The notes under the pieces: generated by a model | The model's database searches: none | Told to the model about the DNA's origin: nothing | The model's input: the letters and a program-made list of their open reading frames with translations, nothing else | NCBI RefSeq assembly: GCF_020171285.1 | Contig: NZ_JAIUZI010000002.1 | Location: 62,001 to 126,000 of the forward strand | Direction of reading: 5' to 3' | DNA from: Seohaeicola saemankumensis | Lineage (GTDB): Bacteria; Pseudomonadota; Alphaproteobacteria; Rhodobacterales; Rhodobacteraceae | DNA length: 64,000 nucleotides | Program-made: the position numbers and the translations under genes | Shown: in pieces, positions 1 through 8,622 of the stretch | How the letters are laid out: each line of letters opens with the position of its first letter | Numbering within the stretch: position 1 is the stretch's first letter

Positions 1-748
1 CTTGGATACGAAGGCAGAAATAGCGGCTCTCCCGGTCGCAGATTTCTGGCGCGGTGAGCGCGAGGATGGCCGCGCCGGTGATGATCGCGCTGGCGACAAA
101 CTCTCCACCATTCCGACTCCATCGCCCCATCCAGAAGAACAGAAGACCAGAGAGCAAGTAGACCAGTGTCACCACGACAAGCGTTGTAGAACTCCCGAGC
201 CAGGAGATGAAAACGAAGCCTGCCAACAATGTTCCGGCGATTGCACCGACGGCCCCGGCGGCGAACATTGCGCCAAGCGCAGGACCTGTTCTCACGGCGG
301 TTTCAACAGCAATCTTGGCCAGCACAGGCGATGGCGCACCGGCGAAGAAAGAGGGAAGGAAGAACACGATGGCCGTCAGTACCGTGATACTCCAGACCGG
401 CTGAGACACAGCTTCAAGAACCGGCCCCGCCACGACAGGCAAGATCAGAACCGCGCCGGCAGTCGAAAGCGCGCCTGCCAGAAGTGCACCGCCTGTCCAT
501 CTGAGCGCGGCGGCTGCTGGCATTTCGGCCAGCCGGCCACCCCACCAGTGTCCCGCCGAGAATCCCGCCAGGACGACTGCGATCACCGCGGTCCAAGTGT
601 AGAGAGACATGCCCACATGTGGCGCCAGCATGCGGCCGGCTACGATCTCCACCACCAGCGATGCCGCGCTGATGACAGCCTGCGCAGAAACCAGGAGCCA
701 CAAAGGTATCACGCGTGTCATGTTCGTTTCCGCATCCGCTGTGGTCAT
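1..748 (-). CDS. fused MFS / spermidine synthase-like membrane protein (C-terminal part lost at left edge)
   Basis: The minus strand is open from an ATG at 748 to the window edge (249 codons, no stop). The translation is strongly hydrophobic with about seven membrane segments. It carries the N-terminal signature of the fused MFS/spermidine-synthase-like family: a first helix followed by VVEIVAGRMLAPHVGMSLY, TWTAVIAVVLAGFSAG and GGRLAE (residues about 33-75). In that family the membrane half is followed by a SpeE-like aminopropyltransferase fold, which would lie left of position 1. A later Met at residue 10 is an alternative start; no strong ribosome binding site precedes either. Substrate is unknown for this family; calling it a polyamine enzyme would be inference only. 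Confidence 0.8.
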   Translation of the reverse strand, partial: MTTADAETNMTRVIPLWLLVSAQAVISAASLVVEIVAGRMLAPHVGMSLYTWTAVIAVVLAGFSAGHWWGGRLAEMPAAAALRWTGGALLAGALSTAGAVLILPVVAGPVLEAVSQPVWSITVLTAIVFFLPSFFAGAPSPVLAKIAVETAVRTGPALGAMFAAGAVGAIAGTLLAGFVFISWLGSSTTLVVVTLVYLLSGLLFFWMGRWSRNGGEFVASAIITGAAILALTAPEICDRESRYFCLRIQ

Positions 749-1067
749 TACTCAGTTGAGATTCAGGCCAATCATTGTTCAAGCCACGACACAGCAGAAC
801 GCTATTGGCGGCGAAAGTCGATTGGATTCTGAAAGGTGAATATTACTGGCGAGCAATAGTCGGCTTGGCGGTGGTAACCGCTCCACCTTCGCCAGATGGT
901 CCGGCCTAGGGACTTCGAAGCGGGCAGAGAATCGTTGCGTGCGACTGCATCGTGGCTCGTAGGTATGCAGGGTCTGGCGTTCTTGCTGCGTTGTTGCAAA
1001 AATTTGGTGAGGGATTCACTGCATGAACCAAGTACGATAGCGTGGTGATATGAGCTGTTGGGCCTCG

Positions 1068-1151
1068 ACAAAGTACAAGTCCACGAACTGGTCGTCCTAC
1101 AACGAAGCGCTGGAACAACGGGGGTCTCTAACGATCTGGTTCGATTCCGAC
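1068..1151 (+). mobile_element. IS5-family transposase N-terminal remnant
   Basis: The plus-strand frame beginning near 1050 reads KYKSTNWSSYNEALEQRGSL followed by TIWFDSD, the highly conserved N-terminus of IS5-type transposases (K-Y-x-T-x-N-W-x-x-Y-N-E-A-L-x-x-R-G-S-L-x-I-W). Similarity stops after about 28 residues and the frame then runs into unrelated sequence, so only a scar remains. No terminal inverted repeats were recognised. Confidence 0.75.
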
Positions 1152-1202
1152 GTGGTGTTGAAAGTGGACTTGTCACGTTTCTGTGCCGCTCCAAGTGCTC
1201 GT

Positions 1203-1337
1203 TTAGGCCACTTTCCTTTCGAATGCGACCGGGCTTTTACAGCCCAATGCTGAATGCCTTCGGCGCGGATTGTAGAAACCGTTGATGTATTCGAAGATTG
1301 CGATCTCGCCATTACTCGAAGCCGCGATTTTGGTCGT
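1203..1337 (-). mobile_element. IS3-family transposase (OrfB) C-terminal remnant
   Basis: On the minus strand a frame ending in TAA at 1203-1205 reads IFEYINGFYNPRRRHSALG followed by CKSPVAFERKVA, the C-terminus of IS3-family OrfB (the segment around the last DDE glutamate helix and the Y-N-x-x-R-R-H-S-x-L motif). Upstream of about 1337 the match ends. It abuts the IS5 scar, suggesting successive insertions and decay. A second relic of the same subfamily lies at 25109-25462. Confidence 0.78.
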
Positions 1338-1450
1338 GACATACAAGTCAGGCGGAACAGGTCCTTCAGGTGAAGCTGCCGTTCGTTCCGCGATGTCCGA
1401 ATTAATACTGTGCGGGACAAAGCCGCCGTTAAGTACGGCAGAATCAACGG

Positions 1451-3175
1451 CTAATCGTTAGCGCCGACCGGCATGGGAAGACCAGCACTCTCTACAAGTT
1501 CCAATATTTCCTTAACGATTTTCTCGTCACGGTACAGTTCCTGTAATTTGACGTATTCAGAAGTCAGCTTCGGATCGTCCGCAAGCGTCGCAGAAATCAA
1601 CTGGCGCGCACGCTGCTCGTCTCCGCGTTTCATACTGACGACCGCGCGGAAAATGCGTGAGCATCGAGTCTGGAACGGCAGTTCCCGTGCGCAAGCAAGC
1701 ATTTCGTCGAATTGACCCATCGAAAAATAGGCGCGTATGCGGTTTTCAAGTATCCACACAGGGATAAACGGGTCCATGGTTTCGGCACGGTCGAGCATCT
1801 CCAGCCCTGTTTCTGGTTCGCCGTTGAATATGTGAAAGGCAGCAACCAAACCGACGATATGAGCGTTGTTCGGCGCCAGTTGCATGGCGCGCTGGTAGTG
1901 TATGTACGCCTTGGCGAAATCTCGGTGTATTCGCAGTTGCATGTTGCCCATGATGCGATGCGCATCGGCGTCTTCGGGATCAAGTCGCAGCGCCTTTTCG
2001 ATCATTTGTTTGGCGGCATCAAAATCGAAATCATCCAGGTTTGAAGCGGAGCAGACCTTCATCGAGTAACCTCGACTGAAGTTCTTGTCCTCTGCGATGG
2101 CACGGTCAAACCACGCGACAGCTTCGCGGTAATTTTCGATCGTTACACCGCCTAAGCGATGCAGCTCCATCCCGCGCAAATAATGCTCGTAGGCGGTCAT
2201 CGACTCCGGGCGCTTTAGCTTTGCAGCTTGGATGCCCGCCTGCTCGATCCGTCCAAAGACCGTCGAAGCCACGCGGACGACTACATCGTCGAGTACATCC
2301 AGCAACTCTTGAAAATCGCGCTGGATGCGGTCACTCCAAATAACCGTGCCGGTATCGCCATTGTAAAGCGACACGCTCAGTCGAATACGGTCGCCCATCT
2401 TGCGCACCGAACCGGTCAACACAAAACCGACGCCCGCCTTTCTTCCGATCTCTACCGGGTCTCGATCACGCAATTCATTGGCTGCCGTGCGAGAAACAAC
2501 AAACAGGCCTTGGACACGGCTCAGTTCGAGTATCAAGTCCTCGGCCAAACCGTCAGCAAGGAATGTCTGATCCTCATCGGCAGAGGACGACGTGCGAAAA
2601 GGTACAATCGCTACAGAATTGGGCCGTCTAGCAGTGGTTACATCAGTGCGCGAAGCATCCGATTGAAATAGGTGGGCATCCATCTTCTCTTTAACCCTAT
2701 ACACGCTGATGGGTTCGGAGATGCCTTTAAACTGACGCTGCACCGGTGGATCAAATTTGCAGGGCGAAGCTCTTCGGACTTGGGAAAAAAACGCGTCAGA
2801 CACAAGAATATCGCCAGGTGCCGCGTCTGATTGAATCCGTGCTGTGAGATTGACACCGTCTCCCAGTATGTCTTCTCCATCTACGATAACATCGGCTAGG
2901 TGGAGACCATATCGCATGGCTTTGGCGTCGCCTTGAGCAGCGAGACGAGCTCTACTCTCAAGCGCAGCCAACATTGCGTTTCGCGGACTTGCAAACTCGG
3001 CCAATATGCTGTCGCCGGCTTTGTTGAAGACCCGGCCGTCATTGCCTTCTACAGCCGCCTTTATGGCTTGTAATCGGGATGCGATGTCGATGACTGCCGC
3101 TTCCTCGTCTTGCTCCATGGCAGCGGTTGAGGATACAGCGTCCGACATAAATATTGCGGCCAGCTTGCGCTCCAT
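1451..3175 (-). CDS. class III adenylate/guanylate cyclase domain protein with TPR repeats (soluble)
   Basis: A 574-residue protein. Residues 1-165 form a class III cyclase domain: metal-binding Asp12 (IFMSDAVSS) and Asp55 (NKAGDSILAEF), and the transition-state pair Asn109/Arg113 (GDGVNLTAR). The usual Gly-Asp before the third strand is Ala-Asp here (LHLADVIV), and the adenine-selecting Lys position reads Asn, so activity is uncertain. Residues about 180-300 resemble the TolB-like domain seen in this architecture (VAIVPF, FLADGLAEDLILELSR), then TPR repeats. No membrane segment is evident, unlike the two related genes in this window. The start at 3175 is preceded by AGGGAG; an upstream in-frame ATG at 3223 lacks one. 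The probable role is cyclic nucleotide signalling joined to protein interaction. Confidence 0.85.
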   Translation of the reverse strand: MERKLAAIFMSDAVSSTAAMEQDEEAAVIDIASRLQAIKAAVEGNDGRVFNKAGDSILAEFASPRNAMLAALESRARLAAQGDAKAMRYGLHLADVIVDGEDILGDGVNLTARIQSDAAPGDILVSDAFFSQVRRASPCKFDPPVQRQFKGISEPISVYRVKEKMDAHLFQSDASRTDVTTARRPNSVAIVPFRTSSSADEDQTFLADGLAEDLILELSRVQGLFVVSRTAANELRDRDPVEIGRKAGVGFVLTGSVRKMGDRIRLSVSLYNGDTGTVIWSDRIQRDFQELLDVLDDVVVRVASTVFGRIEQAGIQAAKLKRPESMTAYEHYLRGMELHRLGGVTIENYREAVAWFDRAIAEDKNFSRGYSMKVCSASNLDDFDFDAAKQMIEKALRLDPEDADAHRIMGNMQLRIHRDFAKAYIHYQRAMQLAPNNAHIVGLVAAFHIFNGEPETGLEMLDRAETMDPFIPVWILENRIRAYFSMGQFDEMLACARELPFQTRCSRIFRAVVSMKRGDEQRARQLISATLADDPKLTSEYVKLQELYRDEKIVKEILELVESAGLPMPVGAND

Positions 3176-3404
3176 AAATCTCCCTTTCAATCGAAAACCT
3201 AGCGAACCTTGCAGCTTTGGCAAAGGTCTAGCGTTTTCGTTATGCGTGGAGTCATCGTGGCTTAGGGCTCTACGGCGTCATTTACCAAATTTTGCCCAAC
3301 GTTTGCTTTGCTGACAAGCCAAACATTTGCGCGGTTGCTTCATTGCGGACAACACTTAAGCGGCCTCATTGACGGGCAGCTCTGCGTTTGCCTATCCTAT
3401 TACC

Positions 3405-3854
3405 ATGACCAGCGGCAAATACTTCGATGATCTGACGGTTGGAGATACCTTTGAGAGCGGTGGGATCACGCTCACTGAGGGCGCGATTATTGACTTTGCG
3501 CTTACGCACGATCCCCAGCCGTTCCATGTAAACAAAGTTGCGGCGACAAATTCGATCTTTGGCGGTCTCATTGCCAGTGGCTTTCAGACCATCTCACTGA
3601 CTTTTCGGTTGTTTCGAGACACTGGAGTGCTAACCGGCACCAACCTAGGTGGGCATGGCATGGACGAAGTGCGATGGCTTGCGCCGGTGTTCCCCGGCGA
3701 CACGCTTCAAGCGCGTGTTACTGTCGAGACTCTGACACCATCACGTTCAAAACCCGATCGAGGAACTGTGCGGTTTCGCTATCGGACATACAATCAGAAC
3801 AACGTCGAAGTGCTCAGCCTGACCATGGACCATGTGATGGCGCGACGAGTGTAA
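3405..3854 (+). CDS. MaoC-like hotdog dehydratase
   Basis: 149 residues from the ATG at 3405 (a TTG at 3369 is an in-frame alternative; neither has a strong ribosome binding site). The core reads FALTHDPQPFHVN, matching the hydratase 2 motif in which Asp and His of D-x-x-P-x-H do the catalysis, followed by FGGLIASGF, the conserved Gly-rich turn of MaoC proteins. Members hydrate or dehydrate 2-enoyl- or 3-hydroxyacyl-CoA thioesters. It sits alone between a cyclase gene on the other strand and a small hypothetical gene, so its pathway cannot be told from context. Confidence 0.85.
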   Translation: MTSGKYFDDLTVGDTFESGGITLTEGAIIDFALTHDPQPFHVNKVAATNSIFGGLIASGFQTISLTFRLFRDTGVLTGTNLGGHGMDEVRWLAPVFPGDTLQARVTVETLTPSRSKPDRGTVRFRYRTYNQNNVEVLSLTMDHVMARRV

Positions 3855-4002
3855 TACTTTTTTCTCAGATAGGCCGTATGAACAACTGCTACGGGCTCGC
3901 AGCCGTCGTTCGCTGCAAATCGCACTAAAGTCAGCTATGCGGGACATTGCTGCCCTTGCACTCTTCGTTTCGAACGTCAGCTTATTCACATGTGCTGAGC
4001 GC

Positions 4003-4455
4003 CTACAGACGATTAGGTCTTTGCCATGTTTCTTGTTTTGCGGAGTAATGCAGGTAGACGACATCAGAAGCGTTCTCGGGTGTGATCCTGATATCGCGTC
4101 CGATCCCTCTTCCAATCCTTGCAAAGAAATCAAGAACTAAGTCGAGATCGGACTGTGAGGTGATCTCACTGGGATCAAGGTCAAACTCAATTTCATCTTC
4201 GACAAAAAAATGTGTGTTGATAGTAGGCCTGCCAAGGCTGAACCGGAGAAGGTGCGAATGATTGAAATCTCCGAAGAGCAAGTTGGCATCAGTTGGAAGC
4301 GGGGCTTCCTCGCCGTCACAAAAGTATGCAAACCCGCCAAGATCGGGCGTCAGTTGGAGCAAGCGATTCCAATCTGAAACCGAGGTATTCAAAACATAGA
4401 TGTCGCGCAGCGAGCCATCGACCTCGAATTCCTCGGACAAATCCGAATAACGCAT
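4003..4455 (-). CDS. hypothetical acidic protein, 150 residues
   Basis: An open frame with an ATG at 4455 preceded by GAGAGG at a normal distance. The translation is acidic (many Asp and Glu), has no signal peptide or membrane segment, and has a sensible domain-like composition (for example VLNTSVSDWNRLLQL, FARIGRGIGRDIRITPE). I do not recognise the family. The regular hydrophobic spacing and good ribosome binding site suggest a real gene; contact-dependent or YwqJ-like immunity proteins have similar size and acidity, but nothing else here supports that idea. Confidence 0.6.
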   Translation of the reverse strand: MRYSDLSEEFEVDGSLRDIYVLNTSVSDWNRLLQLTPDLGGFAYFCDGEEAPLPTDANLLFGDFNHSHLLRFSLGRPTINTHFFVEDEIEFDLDPSEITSQSDLDLVLDFFARIGRGIGRDIRITPENASDVVYLHYSAKQETWQRPNRL

Positions 4456-4612
4456 CGGAAACCTCTCTCACTTAGCGCAGGCGAGCCTTACCAGTCTCCT
4501 AAGCGGACATCCATGCGCATCGCAGCATCCAGCACTATGGGCTCGTTGCGGCCATTAGCTGCGTTCAGCACAAAAGTCCGCTGAGCGGACATTGTCGCCG
4601 TTTGTCGGGTCT

Positions 4613-6502
4613 TCAGTTCTCGGGGACACCGGCCTTCCGCAAACCTTCAAAGAACCTTTCGCGGTAGACCGGGTCTTGCATCTTGGTTCCTGCTTCCATG
4701 TCACTCAGATTTAGATCGAAGCCAAGTGCCTGAAACTCTTCGATCTGCCATTCCGCCTCGTCGATGTCACCCAAGTGACCGAGGGTCGAAATCAAGTACC
4801 GATAACTGCTTGGCCATCCGGGATTGCGTTCAATAGCCTTTTCAAAGCTGGTTCGAGCCTCCTCGAAACGCTGCAGGTTGAACTGGTTCGCACCTCGCGC
4901 AAAATGATACCAAAACGGGAAGTTGGGGTTGAGACGCATGGCCGCTTCGATCATTCCGAGCCCTTCTTCCGAACGACCCACAAATTGGAGCGTATTGGAC
5001 AGCATTGCATAGCCATCTGCATAATTCGGATCGATCGAAATCGCTGTCTCGAGCGCTTCGATCGCCTTGTCGGAGTCCCAGGTCTCATCTCGTGTGTAAT
5101 ACCTTGCCATCGCCCAGTAGGCGGTTGGCAAGTTCGGATCTTTGGCGATCGCTTGAGCCGCGAGACTTCGCGCAAGCTCCAGGCCCTCCTCTGCATCTGC
5201 AACCCATCCGTTGTCGACCGCCAATGTGTATGCGATCGCCAGCCGAGCAGTGGCTGACGCAAAGTCCGGGTCGTGTTCGAGCGCGAGATGGTAGAGGCGT
5301 ATCGCCTCGCGTGTGGAGGCTTCTGTGAAGTAGCTTTCCTGCTGACGTGCCCTTAGATATGCGTCGTAAGCCTCCGGGTTCTCCGTCTTGGATTGAGAGA
5401 TGCTTTCCGACTCCTCAGGACTGAAACGGACCTGAAGCGCGGACACGATCTCGGAGCGCACGTCATCTTGCAGCGACAGCAAGTCCGCGGCGTCCCGGTC
5501 ATAGCGCTGAGCCCAGATGTGTGCGCCGGTTTCGCTGTCTACCAGCTTGGCGTTTATCCGCAGGGTGTTCCCCGATCTCCGCATTGTCCCCAAAACGACG
5601 TATTGCGCGCCCAGGTCTTCGGCAACGTCCGCAACTTCCGGCGATTGTCCCTTGTAGGGCAGGGTCGATGAGCGTGAAATTACCACCAGTCCGGAAAGTC
5701 GAGCAAGATCCGTAACCAAGTCATCGGTCATACCGTCCGCCAGGTAGTCGTCCTGTTGATCTCCGGACAGGTTTTCAAAGGGAAGCACGGCCAACGAGGG
5801 CAGCGCGCTGATGTCGCGCAATTCTGATTGTTGTTCTGGCTCCTCAAATTTCTGGGTCCACGGTTGCCACAGAAAGATTGCGATACCCAGACAGGCAGCG
5901 ATTGCGGCGAGAAGTCCAAAGGTGCGTCCGCGTCTCGGCCGCCTTGTAATGAGTTCCGCCGGACCGAAAGGGTCCAGACTGTAGGCATGGATCGGTCGGG
6001 ACAGGTTCTTTACCTTGCAACGCCCCAAGTCGCTTCGCGCGACATTGATTTTCGTTTCGATTTGGTCGAGCACCTGCTGCGAAATACACACGGCCCCCGG
6101 TTCCGCCAGGGCCTCGAGCCGCGCGGCCACGTTCACACCGTCCCCGAAAATGTCGCCTTGTTTGACAATGACATCGCCGAGATGAACGCCTATCCGCAGC
6201 ACCAGCCGCGCATCGCCAGAAACATCGATGTTGCGCTCTGCCATACCTCTTTGGAGGGCCAGTGCGCATTCAACCGCGTCAACTACGCTGTCAAATTCAG
6301 CCAGCAGGCCGTCGCCCATCAACTTCACGATGCGACCGTTTCCAGCTTCGACGTTTGGTAAGATGAAATCGTCCAGATGGGTCTGAAGTGCCGCATAAGT
6401 GCCCTGCTCATCGGCCTCCATCAAGCGGCTGTAACCAGCAACATCGGCAGCAAGTATCGTTGTGAGGCGTCTTTCCAAGGAGGGCACCCGTGTTGCTCTC
6501 AA
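4613..6502 (-). CDS. membrane-anchored class III adenylate cyclase with TolB-like and TPR domains
   Basis: 629 residues. The class III cyclase domain (about 10-180) has all canonical residues: Asp20 (ILAADVAGYSRLM), Lys60 and Asp64 (RIVKLMGDGLLAEF), Asn124 and Arg128 (GDGVNVAARLE). One membrane helix lies at about 195-213 (LLAAIAACLGIAIFLW). A TolB-like domain follows (LAVLPFENLSGD, YLADGMTDDLVTDLARL), then at least five TPR-like repeats to the C-terminus. The start is unclear: TTG at 6502, GTG at 6487 and TTG at 6478 are all in frame and none has a clear ribosome binding site. It should make cAMP at the inner face, with the TolB/TPR part on the far side of the helix. Confidence 0.88.
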   Translation of the reverse strand: MRATRVPSLERRLTTILAADVAGYSRLMEADEQGTYAALQTHLDDFILPNVEAGNGRIVKLMGDGLLAEFDSVVDAVECALALQRGMAERNIDVSGDARLVLRIGVHLGDVIVKQGDIFGDGVNVAARLEALAEPGAVCISQQVLDQIETKINVARSDLGRCKVKNLSRPIHAYSLDPFGPAELITRRPRRGRTFGLLAAIAACLGIAIFLWQPWTQKFEEPEQQSELRDISALPSLAVLPFENLSGDQQDDYLADGMTDDLVTDLARLSGLVVISRSSTLPYKGQSPEVADVAEDLGAQYVVLGTMRRSGNTLRINAKLVDSETGAHIWAQRYDRDAADLLSLQDDVRSEIVSALQVRFSPEESESISQSKTENPEAYDAYLRARQQESYFTEASTREAIRLYHLALEHDPDFASATARLAIAYTLAVDNGWVADAEEGLELARSLAAQAIAKDPNLPTAYWAMARYYTRDETWDSDKAIEALETAISIDPNYADGYAMLSNTLQFVGRSEEGLGMIEAAMRLNPNFPFWYHFARGANQFNLQRFEEARTSFEKAIERNPGWPSSYRYLISTLGHLGDIDEAEWQIEEFQALGFDLNLSDMEAGTKMQDPVYRERFFEGLRKAGVPEN

Positions 6503-6873
6503 ATCAAAGTAGCAAAAGTCTCAAGGACGTTTCAAACCATTTGGCGGCACCATACCACATACGGAACAGACTGCGTACGAGCGGTTCGGTTCATCCATGT
6601 CAGGAACCGGTAGCAACGACCGCTCCCACCAGCGGTTCGCAGTTGTCAATCTGTGCCGAAGCGACAGCGTTTCGTGTCTGCCATGACTCAATTTGTCGAA
6701 GGAGAGCTCTCTTGACGGCGCCCCGGGCGGCGGCTGATTGTTCACTGGGTGAACGCCGATCTGCGACGTATTGAGTGAGGGGCCGCTCATCGAGTTCAAG
6801 CGAACACATCGTATTCGGCCCAATGATGCCCTTGGGGGCAGAACCGAACGCCAAAACGGCAGTGGAGGTGGAA
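6503..6873. other. gap between cyclase gene and iclR-type regulator
   Basis: About 370 bases with no convincing gene. It carries the most symmetrical copy of the cluster palindrome (6740-6754), so the promoter of the regulator gene probably lies here. Weak open frames on both strands show no family resemblance. Confidence 0.6.
6740..6754. promoter_or_regulatory. palindromic operator, copy 1 (upstream of iclR-type gene)
   Basis: GTTCACTGGGTGAAC: perfect 6-bp arms around a 3-bp centre. It is one of five copies of GTTCA-N5-YGAAC placed in the gaps of the catabolic cluster. It lies about 120 bases before the regulator start, fitting autoregulation. IclR-family operators of the PcaR/PcaU kind are also short GTTC-type palindromes. 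Confidence 0.7.
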
Positions 6874-7668
6874 ATGGCAGTGTACAAACCTGTTCGGGCC
6901 CTGGAGCGCGGCTTGCATATCCTGGAGGTCGTCAACGAACGCGATGGTGTGAAAACCCAGGAGATCGCCGATTTGACCGGGCTTTCGCGGCCGACGGTTT
7001 TTCGGCTGCTTGAAACTTTGCAGTCGATGGGTTTTGTGGCGCAATCGGCTTCCGGCGTCGGTTGGCACCCGACACTTGCCTGTCACTTGTTGAGTTCGGG
7101 ATTCGTCGACAAGTCATGGGTCGGGCAGATCGCCATGCCGGAGATGATCGAGTTGGGCCGCAAGATTCTCTGGCCGATCGACCTGGTCACGATCGACGAG
7201 GGCGCGATGCTGATCCGCGAGACCACGCACAAGGTTTCGCCTTTTTCCTTTGATTCCGGGATGGTGGGCAAGCATGTACCGCTGCTGCATACCGCAGGCG
7301 GGCATGCCTATATCGCAAATTGCCCGGATGACGAGCGCGAAGTGATCTTCGAGATGCTGCGCAAATCCGGCAAGGCCGAGCATGCGCTGATCCACGATCC
7401 GAGGGTCATCGCGCAGATCATCGCTCGCACGCGCGAGCGCGGCTTTGGTTTCCGCACTGAAGGGTATCGCAATCACACGCATTCTGTGGCCTCCCCGATC
7501 CTGCACGAGGGGCGCGTTCTGGCCTGCCTTTCGGTGATCTGTCTGAAATCGGCCATTTCCTTTGATGACATGGCGCGCAAATTTGCCCCGCGCTTGAAAA
7601 GGACCTGTGACCGGATCAGTGAACTGATCGCCAGGCAAGCGGGCAGCCAGGCGCCGCGCCGTTCATGA
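6874..7668 (+). CDS. IclR-family transcriptional regulator
   Basis: 264 residues from the ATG at 6874, chosen because GGAGGT sits directly before it; the frame extends further upstream to 6775 without such a site. The N-terminal winged helix-turn-helix is clear (ALERGLHILEVVNE, VKTQEIADLTGLSRPTVFRL LETL region, residues about 8-60). The C-terminal effector domain follows (about 75-255), with the typical IclR end GFGFRTEGY, SVASPILHEGRVLACLSVI. It is the first gene of the catabolic cluster and is the likely binder of the five palindromes found there. Effector unknown; an aromatic acid or a ring-cleavage product would fit. Confidence 0.93.
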   Translation: MAVYKPVRALERGLHILEVVNERDGVKTQEIADLTGLSRPTVFRLLETLQSMGFVAQSASGVGWHPTLACHLLSSGFVDKSWVGQIAMPEMIELGRKILWPIDLVTIDEGAMLIRETTHKVSPFSFDSGMVGKHVPLLHTAGGHAYIANCPDDEREVIFEMLRKSGKAEHALIHDPRVIAQIIARTRERGFGFRTEGYRNHTHSVASPILHEGRVLACLSVICLKSAISFDDMARKFAPRLKRTCDRISELIARQAGSQAPRRS

Positions 7669-7678
7669 GGTGAACGGC
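7658..7678. promoter_or_regulatory. palindromic operator, copy 2 (iclR / BKACE gap)
   Basis: Core GTTCATGAGGTGAAC at 7661-7675, with symmetry extended to 8-bp arms (7658-7665 and 7671-7678). It overlaps the regulator's stop codon and precedes the BKACE gene by about 70 bases. Confidence 0.7.
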
Positions 7679-7746
7679 GGCGCGGTTTCACGCGCGGCCG
7701 GGGGCGATCTCGTGGTTTCACTCTGTCAAACGGAGGGAGGCCGCGA

Positions 7747-8622
7747 ATGTCATCTGTATTTCTGACCTGTGCGCTGGTGGGCAACTTCACCACGCGGGCG
7801 CATAATCCGAACCTGCCGATCACACCGAAAGAGATCGCCGAGGACGCGCTTGGCGCCTGGCGGGCCGGCGCGGCCATCGTGCATATCCACGTGCGCGATC
7901 CGGAAACCGAGCTGCCTTCGATGGAGATCGGGTCTTACGCCGAGGTGGTGGAGCGTATCCGCGATGTGAGCGACGAGCTGATCATCAACCTGACCACCGG
8001 CAATGGCGGGCGGTTCCAGCCTTCGGATCACGACCCCTTGGTGCCTGGCCCCAAGACCAATTTCCTGGTGCCGGAAAAACGCGTGGAGCATATCCTGGCG
8101 CTGCGGCCGGACATTGCCACGCTTGATCTGAACACCATGGTGTTTGGCGGTGAGGTGGTGATCAACACTCCGCGCAACATCCGGATCATGGCCGAAGGTA
8201 TCCGCGAGGCGGGCGCGCGGGCCGAGGTGGAGCTGTTTGACTCGGGCGATATCGCGCTGATGCATGACCTGATGGCCGAGGGCACCATTGAGGCGCAACC
8301 GCTCTGTTCCATCGTGATGGGCGTGAAATACGGTTTCGTGCCTTCGCTGGAGACGCTGCTTTACGCCCGCTCGCGCCTGCCGGCGGGGGCGCAGTGGACG
8401 GGTTTTGGCACCGGGCGCTGGGCTTTCCCGATGGTCGCCATGTCGGCCATGGCGGGCGGGCAGGTGCGCATCGGGATGGAGGATGCCGCCTGGCTGAACC
8501 GGGGCGAACCCGCGCCGTCGAACGGGGCGATGGTGGAGAAGGCCAAGCGGATGCTGGACGATCTGGGCATTGGTCTTGCCACCTCGAAAGAGGCGCGCGT
8601 AACGCTGGGTCTGGTGCGATGA
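7747..8622 (+). CDS. BKACE family beta-keto acid cleavage enzyme (DUF849)
   Basis: 291 residues, a (beta/alpha)8 barrel of the BKACE family, which condenses a beta-keto acid with acetyl-CoA and splits it into acetoacetate and a new acyl-CoA. The Zn-binding pair His46 and His48 (AIVHIHVRDP) and the late GMEDA glutamate are present, and the length is normal. The start is supported by CGGAGGGAGG before it. It follows the regulator and overlaps the GST gene by 4 bases (ATGA), so it is translated with it. Its place beside ring-hydroxylating and ring-cleaving enzymes suggests that a beta-keto acid arises late in the pathway. Specificity cannot be read from sequence by eye. Confidence 0.9.
   Translation: MSSVFLTCALVGNFTTRAHNPNLPITPKEIAEDALGAWRAGAAIVHIHVRDPETELPSMEIGSYAEVVERIRDVSDELIINLTTGNGGRFQPSDHDPLVPGPKTNFLVPEKRVEHILALRPDIATLDLNTMVFGGEVVINTPRNIRIMAEGIREAGARAEVELFDSGDIALMHDLMAEGTIEAQPLCSIVMGVKYGFVPSLETLLYARSRLPAGAQWTGFGTGRWAFPMVAMSAMAGGQVRIGMEDAAWLNRGEPAPSNGAMVEKAKRMLDDLGIGLATSKEARVTLGLVR

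Larger units (their letters stand above)
749..1450. other. gene-free stretch holding IS relics
   Basis: About 700 bases without an intact gene. The middle contains fragments of an IS5-type and an IS3-type transposase in opposite orientation (listed separately). The flanks show no coding frame with recognisable content and no clear terminator. Confidence 0.6.

Noticed and set aside
2..832. Long plus-strand open frame at the left edge
   Set aside because: Its translation is rich in Arg, His and Cys without domain character; the opposite strand encodes a clear membrane protein.
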